The notes under the pieces were generated by a model. It saw nothing but the letters and a program-made list of their open reading frames with translations, ran no database searches and was not told the origin of the DNA. Shown piece after piece: positions 25,192 to 33,300 of a stretch of 46,001 nt of DNA. The position numbers were made by a program, and so were the translations under genes. Where the stretch lies: contig DJFA01000104.1 in assembly GCA_002431975.1 (NCBI GenBank), positions 5,666 to 51,666 on the forward strand, read 5' to 3'. The stretch comes from Ruminococcus sp. UBA5884 (lineage in GTDB: Bacteria; Bacillota; Clostridia; Oscillospirales; Ruminococcaceae). The stretch's first letter is position 1; each line of letters begins with the position of its first letter.

Positions 25192-25344
25192 AACGCCAAT
25201 TCGACAACAAAATTTTATAATTAAAAATATAGGATTTCCCTTATATTTTGTAGGGGCGACCATTGGTCGCCCGTTGGATTCACCGGAATTTCAGGCGGAC
25301 GAACACAGTTCGCCCCTACAGAAATAATTCATTGAATTTGCGTT
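25192..25344. repeat. Palindromic MITE-like repeat, best full-length copy
   Basis: It begins AACGCCAATTCG and ends GAATTTGCGTT. The core pair runs from GTAGGGGCGACC (25250) to CAGTTCGCCCCTAC (25319). It is about 153 bases long and flanked by AAATT on both sides, a candidate target duplication. A further end fragment (GGATTTGCGTTAA) lies just left at 25177. The halves of the core differ: one is the GACCATTGG type, the other the GAACACAG type. Confidence 0.87.
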
Positions 25345-25439
25345 AAATTAAAAAAATAAAAAATTTTTTAAAAATTCTGTAGAAGTTTTTGCTGTCTGAG
25401 TCGTTTTATTAATAGAAACAAAGAAAAGGAGGAATGGAA

Positions 25440-25976
25440 ATGGCGGTATTGAATCTTGTTTCATCAGATGAAAACGATATGTCTGCTGCAAATGATGAAA
25501 AAATAGCTGATTTTGCTGAAAAATATGAACTCTACTGCGATTTGGTATATAAGATATGTATCGTAAGACTTGGTTCAAAGGAAAATGCAGAAGATGCCAT
25601 GCAGAATGTATTTGTAAAGTTTTACAGCAAATCTCCTGTATTCAGCACTGTTCAGGAAGAAAAAGCATGGATAATAAGAGTCGCAATAAATATGTGTAAG
25701 GATTTTCAGAAATCATTCTGGCAGCGTAATACCATAGGTCTTGATGAGATTTCAGAAATTTCAGACGGCGGATTTGAAGAACAGCAGAAACTTATTGATA
25801 TTTTCAATATTCCGCCTAAATACAGAACGGTTCTCCAGCTGTACTACTATGAGGGATATTCCGAAAAAGAGATAGCAGGAATTCTCGGAATAGCAGAAAA
25901 AAGCGTTGCAATGCAGCTGTACAGAGCCAGAAAGAAATTAAAAAATGAAATGGAGGAAGCGAATCATGAAAAATAA
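25440..25976 (+). CDS. ECF-type RNA polymerase sigma factor
   Basis: A 178-residue sigma-70 family member of ECF length. Region 2 is at about 20-90 (KENAEDAMQNVFVKFY, VQEEKAWIIRVAINMCKD) and region 4 at about 120-172 (LPPKYR-like FNIPPKYRTVLQLYYYEGYSEKEIAG, then SVAMQLYRARKKLK). It binds core RNA polymerase and directs it to a special promoter class. I use the ATG at 25440, 7 bases after AAAGGAGG; the ATG at 25434 touches the site. The next gene overlaps its end by 11 bases, which supports translational coupling with a membrane partner. Confidence 0.9.
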   Translation: MAVLNLVSSDENDMSAANDEKIADFAEKYELYCDLVYKICIVRLGSKENAEDAMQNVFVKFYSKSPVFSTVQEEKAWIIRVAINMCKDFQKSFWQRNTIGLDEISEISDGGFEEQQKLIDIFNIPPKYRTVLQLYYYEGYSEKEIAGILGIAEKSVAMQLYRARKKLKNEMEEANHEK

Positions 25977-27042
25977 AAAAGAGAAATATAATATTTATAA
26001 TGCATTTGATTCCATAAATACTCCTGACGAAAGAACAAAAGAGAGAATTTTTAAAAACGTTATCAGAGAAGAACAAAAGAAAGTTTTCAGATTCCGCAAT
26101 ATAGCAGTTCCGGCTGCTGCTGCACTGCTCATATGCGTAAATGCAGGGCTTATCTATACATCACTCAACAGCGGTTCTTCAGAGCCTCAAAGCAGTAATG
26201 ACGAATTTGCAGCATCTGTTTCGGAATCGGAAATAAGTACAGCAAAAACGAGCGGCGATATAATTAAAACATCAGAAACTTATCAGACAATTGTAGTTTC
26301 AGGAGCTGAAAATACAATTTCAGATACAATCCTTTCAACTGCTTTGCAGTCTGCCATTGAAACATCATCAACTACGGCAGTAAATGAAACTACTGCCATA
26401 CAGACATCTGAAGCATATGCAGCAGAATCATCTGTTCCGGTGCAGACAGAATCTCCGGCTGAAACTCCGGAACAGACCCAGAAACCACAGGGAGAACTGC
26501 TCCCGCCTGTAAGCAGTGAACTTCAGAACCTTTTCAGTGCTGCATATAATGTATACTTTCAGTATTCAATGGGAAATTCAATATTCCTTGATTATGATGA
26601 ATCACATGACTATAATGCAGAGGAAAATGATATTGAACTGGACGGAAAATTCTACAGCAGAACAAGTCAGAAATATTTTACTGATTTGCAGAGCGTAAAA
26701 GCATATTTTGAACAGTATTTTACAGATGATTTTATTGAAACACTCGGTATTATGAGCCATTTTACTGAATATAACGGACGTGTATACTGTGAAACATGGG
26801 GAAAGGGCGGAATACTCGGATATGCCGGTCATACCTATGATATAACTTCACAGAGCGACAGCGAGATAGATATTGCTGTTCACTGTTATATTTCACTTGA
26901 TTCAGCAAATGCACCTGATATGGATAATTATATATACAGTGTTCCGGATAATCTCAGCGATTATGAAGTGCTTGAAAGAAGCATCATATTCAGAAAGGAA
27001 AACGGTCAGTGGCGTGTTGCCCATGTAGACCTTATGTGGTAA
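25966..27042 (+). CDS. Membrane partner of the ECF sigma factor (putative anti-sigma)
   Basis: A 358-residue bitopic protein. Residues 1-45 are cytoplasmic and charged (NTPDERTKERIFKNVIREE), a membrane segment lies at about 48-70, then a Ser/Thr/Ala/Glu-rich stalk (about 75-180) and a C-terminal outer domain of about 170 residues rich in Tyr and Phe. The outer domain is only vaguely like IseA-type domains and is not assigned. The gene overlaps the sigma gene by 11 bases, the usual layout for an anti-sigma factor. Expected role: hold the sigma factor at the membrane and release it on an envelope signal. GGAGG lies before the ATG at 25966. Confidence 0.68.
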   Translation: MKNKKEKYNIYNAFDSINTPDERTKERIFKNVIREEQKKVFRFRNIAVPAAAALLICVNAGLIYTSLNSGSSEPQSSNDEFAASVSESEISTAKTSGDIIKTSETYQTIVVSGAENTISDTILSTALQSAIETSSTTAVNETTAIQTSEAYAAESSVPVQTESPAETPEQTQKPQGELLPPVSSELQNLFSAAYNVYFQYSMGNSIFLDYDESHDYNAEENDIELDGKFYSRTSQKYFTDLQSVKAYFEQYFTDDFIETLGIMSHFTEYNGRVYCETWGKGGILGYAGHTYDITSQSDSEIDIAVHCYISLDSANAPDMDNYIYSVPDNLSDYEVLERSIIFRKENGQWRVAHVDLMW

Positions 27043-27075
27043 AAAAGACCTCCTTAAATAAATTTTAAATATATA

Positions 27076-27119
27076 CAGAAAATGTCTGCATTCAGATTTT
27101 GCAGGCATTTTCTTTTTTT
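27076..27119 (+). terminator. Intrinsic terminator of the sigma/anti-sigma operon
   Basis: AGAAAATGTCTGCA pairs with TGCAGGCATTTTCT (one wobble), followed by TTTTTTG. Confidence 0.93.
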
Positions 27120-27127
27120 GTTTAAAT

Positions 27128-27264
27128 AACGCCGATTCAATGAATTATTTATGTAGGGGCGACCATTGGTCGCCCGCTTCAATTTACCGGAATTTTGGAC
27201 GGGCTACAAATATATGAAAAATCCCATATTTTCAATTATAAAATTTTGCTATCTAATTTGCGTT
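27128..27264. repeat. Palindromic MITE-like repeat with a deleted right core
   Basis: It begins AACGCCGATTCAATG and ends AATTTGCGTT. The left core is intact (GTAGGGGCGACCATTGG at 27153), while the right core is reduced to GGACGGGCTAC. It is flanked by AAAT on both sides. It lies in the 494-bp gap before the NRPS cluster together with the promoter and leader palindromes. Confidence 0.85.
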
Positions 27265-27330
27265 AAATAACAGGTTTTAAAGCAAGGCAGAAAAATTAAT
27301 TGTTTAATATGCTGTTTTTTATGATTTGCC

Positions 27331-27360
27331 TTGACATAGTGCTAAATGATAGGATATAAT
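27331..27360 (+). promoter_or_regulatory. Main promoter of the NRPS cluster
   Basis: TTGACA, 18 bases, TATAAT: full consensus sigma-A boxes. Transcription should start near 27367, leaving a leader of about 170 bases. An inverted pair CAAGGCA (27283-27289) and TGCCTTG (27327-27333) overlaps the -35 box and may be an operator, though that is weak. Confidence 0.85.
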
Positions 27361-27388
27361 AAATATAAATATTAGAAAAATAAACGGG

Positions 27389-27516
27389 ATTGCTATGCAA
27401 TATGGTTAGCTTATGCTAACTTTATGAAATGCAGTTAGTCTTCGCTAATCAAGCAGTTCTGCAATTTTGAGTTGTTCATTTTTATAAATGCACGCAACAG
27501 TTAGCTTGAGCTAACT
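27389..27516 (+). promoter_or_regulatory. Leader with three related GTTAGC/GCTAAC palindromes
   Basis: Three inverted repeats share the form GTTAG(C/T)...GCTAA: GTTAGCTTATGCTAAC at 27405-27420, GTTAGTCTTCGCTAATC at 27434-27450 and AGTTAGCTTGAGCTAACT at 27499-27516. A fourth small hairpin ATTGC-TAT-GCAAT lies at 27389-27401. The last palindrome ends just before the AGAGAGGAG ribosome site. They may be RNA hairpins acting on translation, or DNA operators with TTAG/CTAA half-sites downstream of the promoter. No T-box or known riboswitch is seen. Confidence 0.65.
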
Positions 27517-27535
27517 ATATAGAGAGGAGTGTTTT

Positions 27536-27772
27536 ATGACAGATACAGAAAAAAAAGTCTTTGATGTATGGGCAGAGGTTTTTGAACGTGATGATTTCGG
27601 AATTGATGATGATTTTTTTGAAATCGGCGGGGATTCGATGAAAGCGATGAAGATATATATGCGTCTTACAGAAAATATCGCTGAAGTCAATATTGATGAT
27701 TTTTTTGAATCTCTGACAATCAGGAGTATTGCAGAAGTAATTGATAAAAAATACAGTAAAGGTGATGAATAA
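27536..27772 (+). CDS. Free-standing NRPS carrier protein
   Basis: A 78-residue peptidyl/aryl carrier protein. Ser34 in EIGGDSMKAMKIY is the phosphopantetheine site. It is the first gene after the cluster promoter and its stop overlaps the next start by one base. The next synthetase begins with a cyclization domain and has no loading carrier of its own, so this protein probably carries the starter unit. No adenylation domain that would load it is found nearby. By analogy it takes the part of the aryl carrier domain of pyochelin or yersiniabactin synthetases. Confidence 0.87.
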   Translation: MTDTEKKVFDVWAEVFERDDFGIDDDFFEIGGDSMKAMKIYMRLTENIAEVNIDDFFESLTIRSIAEVIDKKYSKGDE

Positions 27773-28863
27773 TGAAAAAAATTGGTATGATAGGCTGCGG
27801 AGGCAGAATAGGTCCTATGGTATGCGGCTATCTCGCAGAAAGCGGATATGAAATACAGGGCGGACAAAGACGTGAACCGGATTACAGCAAATATCCTTCA
27901 AATTTTACATGGAAACATCTTGATGTAAACAATGATGAAGAACTTGCACAATTCTGCGAGGGCTGTGATGTAGTTCTCAACTGCTCAGGCCCTGCATATA
28001 TGCTGCTTGAAAAGGTTGCACTTGCCGCAGCTGCCGCAGGAGCGGTATATGTTGATGTATCCGATGCACTTGCTTTCAATGATGAGGTTCGTTCAAGGAT
28101 AGAAGGAAAGGGAAGATTTTATCTTGCCTCAGGATTTTATCCGGGATTTACAGGACTTATGCTTAATAAGGCAATTCAGTCATTTGACAGTGTGAATAAT
28201 ATTACAGGTTATTCCGGCGGTGCAGAACTTTATTCATTAATCGGCTGTCTTGATATCATAATGAGCGGAACAAGTCCGTACTGCCTTAACGGATATTATC
28301 TCAAAGACGGAAAGCCGGTAAAAAACAGTATGGGAATGGATTACTGCGAGCATGAACTTTTTGAAGGAAAGGTTTTCCTCAAGCATTTTCTCAGCAATGA
28401 GATGTATTCAGTTGTAAAGAGATATCCTCCTGAAAAGATAAAGGAGCTTCACTGGTATGATGTTTCAAGTGATAATGTTATAGGCCTTATGGCGATGAAA
28501 TATTATCAGCTTCATGATAAGGTAAGCTTTGATGAAATGTATGCACAGATGGGTGAATATCTGCAAAAGATAGAAAAGAAAACTGAAGAAGATGAATGGG
28601 CAATACTCTATGTATTTGCTGACGGCATAAGCGGCGGAGAGGAAAAAACAGTAAGCATAAAGATTGACCTCAGCAGCACATCTGATATCACAGCATATTC
28701 AGCAGCTTCAGCAGCACTTGCAGCCCTTGAAAGAGATGACCCGAACGGAGTTTACTGGGCAAATCAGATACTTCCTGATAATATCATGGATATTTACAAG
28801 AAAAGATGCGATGAAAAGGGAATACCATGCGGCTGGCTCTATGAAGAGGAATTTGCACTCTGA
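27772..28863 (+). CDS. Saccharopine dehydrogenase-like NAD(P)-dependent reductase
   Basis: A 363-residue oxidoreductase with an N-terminal Rossmann motif GCGGRIG (8-14). The following VVLNCSGPAYMLLEKVALAAAAAG segment is typical of the saccharopine dehydrogenase fold. The C-terminal part has several small insertions and no clear catalytic motif. It is translationally linked to the carrier gene (shared A in TAATG). In thiazoline siderophore clusters a stand-alone reductase (PchG, Irp3) reduces a ring imine to thiazolidine; this gene may have the same part, though it is of a different reductase family. Substrate is inferred. Confidence 0.75.
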   Translation: MKKIGMIGCGGRIGPMVCGYLAESGYEIQGGQRREPDYSKYPSNFTWKHLDVNNDEELAQFCEGCDVVLNCSGPAYMLLEKVALAAAAAGAVYVDVSDALAFNDEVRSRIEGKGRFYLASGFYPGFTGLMLNKAIQSFDSVNNITGYSGGAELYSLIGCLDIIMSGTSPYCLNGYYLKDGKPVKNSMGMDYCEHELFEGKVFLKHFLSNEMYSVVKRYPPEKIKELHWYDVSSDNVIGLMAMKYYQLHDKVSFDEMYAQMGEYLQKIEKKTEEDEWAILYVFADGISGGEEKTVSIKIDLSSTSDITAYSAASAALAALERDDPNGVYWANQILPDNIMDIYKKRCDEKGIPCGWLYEEEFAL

Positions 28864-28886
28864 GATGAAAGGATATGGGAGTATAG

Positions 28887-29618
28887 ATGAAGATTATTTG
28901 TTTACCGTATGCAGGAGGTTCGGCATCTGTATTTGCGAAGTGGAATAAGTATATTTCCCCTGATATTGAAATTATCGCTCCTGAACTTGCAGGACGTGGA
29001 ATAAGATGTTCTGAATGCTTTTATTCATCAATAGAGGAGGCAGCAGAAAATATATTTGAGTTTGTTTCTGAAAAATGCTTTGATGATAAATTTGCCATAT
29101 TCGGTCACAGTATGGGATGTTTTATTGCATATGAGCTTTACCGCAGAATATGCGAGGATTCTGTGCTGAAAAACAATCTTGTTCATATATTTATGTCAGC
29201 CAACTATGCTCCTCATCTCAATAATGATGAAAAGCATCATACAGAACATTACAAACAGGGTTTTGACGGCATAAAAAAGGAAGTTATGAGGCTTGGAGGA
29301 ACTCCTGTTGAAATATTTGATAATCCGGTGTTTGCAGGATATTTTTTCCCGATAATAAATTCAGACTATAAGATTACAGAAACTTATCAGATGAATGAAT
29401 TTGTTCAGTTCAGCTGCGGCTGTACAGTTCTTAATGGTATAAATGATGAACTTTCAGCTGATGACCTTGAATCATGGAAACAGTATTCGCCGCATGGATT
29501 TTCAGTCAGAAATTTTCCGGGCAGTCATTTCTTTATAAATGAGCATACTGAAATGGTTGTCAGCTATATAAACAGCGTATTGAAAAAGCATATCAGAAAG
29601 GAACTGATTAAAATATGA
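28887..29618 (+). CDS. Type II thioesterase 1 (Ser nucleophile)
   Basis: A 243-residue alpha/beta-hydrolase of the NRPS-editing type. The nucleophile elbow is GHSMG (Ser75). The conserved opening is CLPYAGGSASVFAKW, the acid lies in NGINDELSADD and the His is in PGSHFFINEH. It should clear wrong acyl groups from carrier proteins, or release product. The start ATG is 23 bases after the reductase stop. Its stop overlaps the next gene in ATGA. Confidence 0.9.
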   Translation: MKIICLPYAGGSASVFAKWNKYISPDIEIIAPELAGRGIRCSECFYSSIEEAAENIFEFVSEKCFDDKFAIFGHSMGCFIAYELYRRICEDSVLKNNLVHIFMSANYAPHLNNDEKHHTEHYKQGFDGIKKEVMRLGGTPVEIFDNPVFAGYFFPIINSDYKITETYQMNEFVQFSCGCTVLNGINDELSADDLESWKQYSPHGFSVRNFPGSHFFINEHTEMVVSYINSVLKKHIRKELIKI

Positions 29619-30379
29619 ATAACTGGATATGCAATGAGCGTGAAAGTGAAAACGGCAAAATAAGCCTGTTTATTTTCCCGTGTTCAGGAGGCACAGCATC
29701 TACATATTATAAATGGAGGGAAAAGCTGAATGATAATATAGATATTTATCCGGTTCAGTATCCTATGCGTGAAAAGCGTGCAAAAGAGCCTATGCCAGAC
29801 ACTCTTTATGAGCTTACAGAGCAGTTCTGCGACAGCTGCATAGATATCCTGAAAGCAAAGAAATTTGCGTTTCTCGGACACTGTATAGGCAGTGCGATAG
29901 GATATGAAGCGGCTTTATATCTTAAAGAAAAATACGGAATATATCCCGTGAATCTTTTTTCAGTAAGCCTTCCAGCTCCGAATATATTCAAACCTATGTA
30001 TTTTGAAGGCAAGGCTGTAAGTGAACTGGATTCAGAAAGCTTTGCAAGATTTCTCAGAAAATATATGAATTTCGATGAAGCTTTTTATAATAACAGATTT
30101 GTAATGCAGTATTACAGAAAAGTAACTGTAAGTGATTTCAAGCTTGCTGAAGAATACAGATATGATAAAACAACTCCGATAGATGCGGATATCACAGCAT
30201 TTTCAGGTATAGATGATGATTCCATGACAGAGGAGGACAATAAGGCATGGGAAAAATATACTCTTGGAAAATTCAGAAATGAAATGATAGAGGGCGGTCA
30301 TGATGTATGCGAAACCCGTTATGAGTATATCTGCAAATGCATTCAGGAACAGCTTGACAGTCAGATTAGTGATTTTTAG
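29615..30379 (+). CDS. Type II thioesterase 2 (Cys nucleophile)
   Basis: A 254-residue thioesterase with the same fold (FIFPCSGGTASTYYKW, IDIYPVQYP). The elbow is GHCIG with Cys90 in place of Ser. The acid (SGIDDDSMTEED) and the His (EGGHD) remain. Cys thioesterases are known to favour acyl transfer or ring closure over hydrolysis in some peptide pathways. It overlaps the previous gene by four bases (ATGA). The first synthetase starts 8 bases after its stop. Whether it is active for hydrolysis is not known. Confidence 0.88.
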   Translation: MNNWICNERESENGKISLFIFPCSGGTASTYYKWREKLNDNIDIYPVQYPMREKRAKEPMPDTLYELTEQFCDSCIDILKAKKFAFLGHCIGSAIGYEAALYLKEKYGIYPVNLFSVSLPAPNIFKPMYFEGKAVSELDSESFARFLRKYMNFDEAFYNNRFVMQYYRKVTVSDFKLAEEYRYDKTTPIDADITAFSGIDDDSMTEEDNKAWEKYTLGKFRNEMIEGGHDVCETRYEYICKCIQEQLDSQISDF

Positions 30380-30387
30380 GAGCAGAA

Positions 30388-33300
30388 ATGAAAAATATAT
30401 TATTACCTTTATCAGATGTTCAGATGTCATACTTTTATGGCAGAAATAAAAGTACTTTTCTTGGCGGAGTTTCAACGCATTTCTATATAGAATGCGTTAC
30501 ATCACTTGATATAGACAAGCTTGAAAAGGCTCTTAACTGCACTATCAGGGAACAGCCGTCAATGAGGTCATATATAACAGATAACGGAATGCAGTGCTTT
30601 ATGGACGAAGTACCGTATTATAAAATAAAACAGACAGACCTTACTTCATTTCCGGAGGAACAGCAGGAGGAAAAATTTCTCGGATACAGAAAATTTCATT
30701 CAGAAAGAATGTTCGAACTTAATAAATGGCCGATGTTTGAGTTTAGTATATATAATTTCAGCAATCAGAATATACTGATAGTTGATTCAGATATGATGAT
30801 TATGGACGGACTCAGCACGGAAATTATAATAGACAGCCTTTATAAATACTATGATAATGACAATGTAAATGAAATACCTGTTTTGGCATTTGAGAACTAT
30901 ATAAATGAAAAGAAGAAAAAAACTGAAAAGAACTATGCGAAAGATAAATCATTCTGGAATGAAATACTTCAGAATCTGCCGTCAGGCCCTCAGTTTGAAA
31001 AATCCTGCAATACTGAAGAAATGGTATTTGATACTTCAGAAACAATCATTTCAAAAGATAAATGGGATAAGGTGAAAAATTTTCTTTTGCCTGAAAGAAT
31101 ACTGCCGTCCGTATATCTTACAACAGCATATGCAAAGCTCCTTTCAAGATGGTGCGGACAAAGCAGAATAACACTGAATATGACTGTTTCCAACAGAAAA
31201 GGAAGCTGTAAGGAACTTCGTAATGCAGTCGGCGATTTTACGGAAGTAATGCTTGTGGATTTTGATTTTACTGATGATAAAACACTTAAAGAAAAGGCTC
31301 TTGAAACCCAGAAAAAAATCAGTGTGCGTAAAAAGCATGGTTCAGTTGCAAGTTCTGAAATTATCCGTGACTATACAAATATGCATGGCTGCGACAACAG
31401 TTTTCCGTTTCCTGCGGTATGCACCTGTATGCTGTTTGATGTTGCGGGCAGCAAATGGGAATGGCTCGGCAGAAAACGTTATCAGGTAAGCCAGACACCA
31501 CAGGTAATGCTGGATAATCAGATTTCACTCAAGGACGGAAGACTCATTATTCACTGGGATTACCTTTCAGCATATTTCAGCAAGAATGATATAAAGAATA
31601 TGCAGGAGGAATACTGCGGAATAATAACAGGTGAATCAGTTCAGAAAAAATATGACCTTTTTGCAGAGCAGTATAATGATTCATTCCGTGAAAGAGAAAA
31701 AACAACTCTTGTCAGACTTTTTAAGGATAAGGCAGAGAAATTTTCAGAATATACAGCAGTATCAGATGTAAATAATTCCTGCACATACGGAGAACTTGAC
31801 AGGGATTCCGATATCATCGCATCATACATATCAGAAAAATGCGGTGCAAATAAGGCTGTTATCGTTAAAATGAAGCGTTCTGTATCAGCCGTAAAAGCGA
31901 TACTCGGAATTATAAAAGCCGGCTGTTTCTATGTTCCGACAGCACATAACTGCCCTGAGGAACGACTTGAATTTATAAAGGAGCAGGCACAAAGCAATCT
32001 GATACTTACAGATGAAAAAGCTGCGGAAATACTTGATAAAGGCAGATGGACGGAGAATATTGACCTGTCACAGCCTGATGATACAGCCTATGTCATTTTC
32101 ACATCAGGAAGCACAGGCACACCGAAAGGTGTTGTTATATCACATGATTCCGCCTGCAATACAATTCTTGATATAAATGAAAGATTCTGCATAACATATA
32201 AGGATAAGCTGATAGGGATATCATCATTCAGCTTTGACCTGTCAGTATATGATATATTCGGAGCGTTGTCATCGGGTGCTGAACTGAAGCTTGCACCGTC
32301 AGCGTATGATATGCATCTTATCAAAAAGATGATGGCATCAGGTGATATCACTGTATGGAACACTGTACCTTCAATAATGGAGCTGCTTATCAGCAATATT
32401 GACAATGATTTTACAGATGATTCGTTAAGAGCAGTAATGCTCAGCGGCGACTGGATACCTCTCAATCTTCCTGAAAAGATTAAAAAGCATTTCCCGAATG
32501 CAGATGTTTACAGCCTTGGAGGAGCAACAGAGGCAAGCATATGGTCAATATATTATCCGGTTGACAGTATTGAAGACAGCTGGAATTCAATTCCTTACGG
32601 TTATCCGCTTGAAAATCAGAATATATGGATACTTGATGAAAATAATAACATTTGTCCGCCGAATGTCAGAGGTGAAATCTGTATAGGCGGAAGAGGGGTT
32701 GCAAAAGGTTATCTCAATGACAAGGAACGTACTGAAAAAAGCTTTTTTGTCCATAAAACTTTAGGATACATATATAAAACCGGAGATATCGGAATGCTTT
32801 CCGACAGAAAATGGGTTATATTCCTTGGAAGAAAAGATTTTCAGGTAAAACTTCATGGTTATCGCATAGAGCTGGGTGAGATTGAAAGCTGTCTGAGTCA
32901 GTGCAGCAATGTTTCCGATGCAGTTGCAGATGTAAAGGAAGTTGAGGGAAGAAAAAGACTTTTTGCGTATGTAACTCCGAAAACAAGCGGTCAGATTGTG
33001 AAAAATACAGGTTTTGCAGATAAAGCCGCAAAGCTTGAATATAAAGTAAAAGGCATAACAAGCGAAAAATATGAGCTTCTCCAGAATCGTCTTGATGAAA
33101 TAAGTCTTGGCATAATGGAAAAGGTTTTCAGTGAATTTGATATGGGCAATGAAATAAATATTGACAGAATTATCACTGAAAATAACATTGACCCAAAATT
33201 CAGAAAGATAATGACTCAGTGGGCGGATTCTCTTGCAGAGGCAGGAATATTTGAAAAGAAAAATGAAAGCTATTGCCGTACAGGCAGTCATACAGCTGAA

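Noticed and set aside
6516..27264. Regularly repeated GGGCGAAC/GGGCGACC units considered as a CRISPR array
   Set aside because: Copies are kilobases apart, are inverted pairs rather than direct repeats, and there are no spacers or cas genes.
27361..27535. T-box or amino-acid attenuator before the NRPS genes
   Set aside because: No T-box sequence, no leader peptide with Cys codons and no terminator with a T-run in the leader.
32761..33291. Minus-strand reading frame of 176 codons in the first synthetase
   Set aside because: Opposite the A8 motif and the inserted domain; rich in Phe/Cys/Ile as expected for reverse reading of AT-rich coding DNA.
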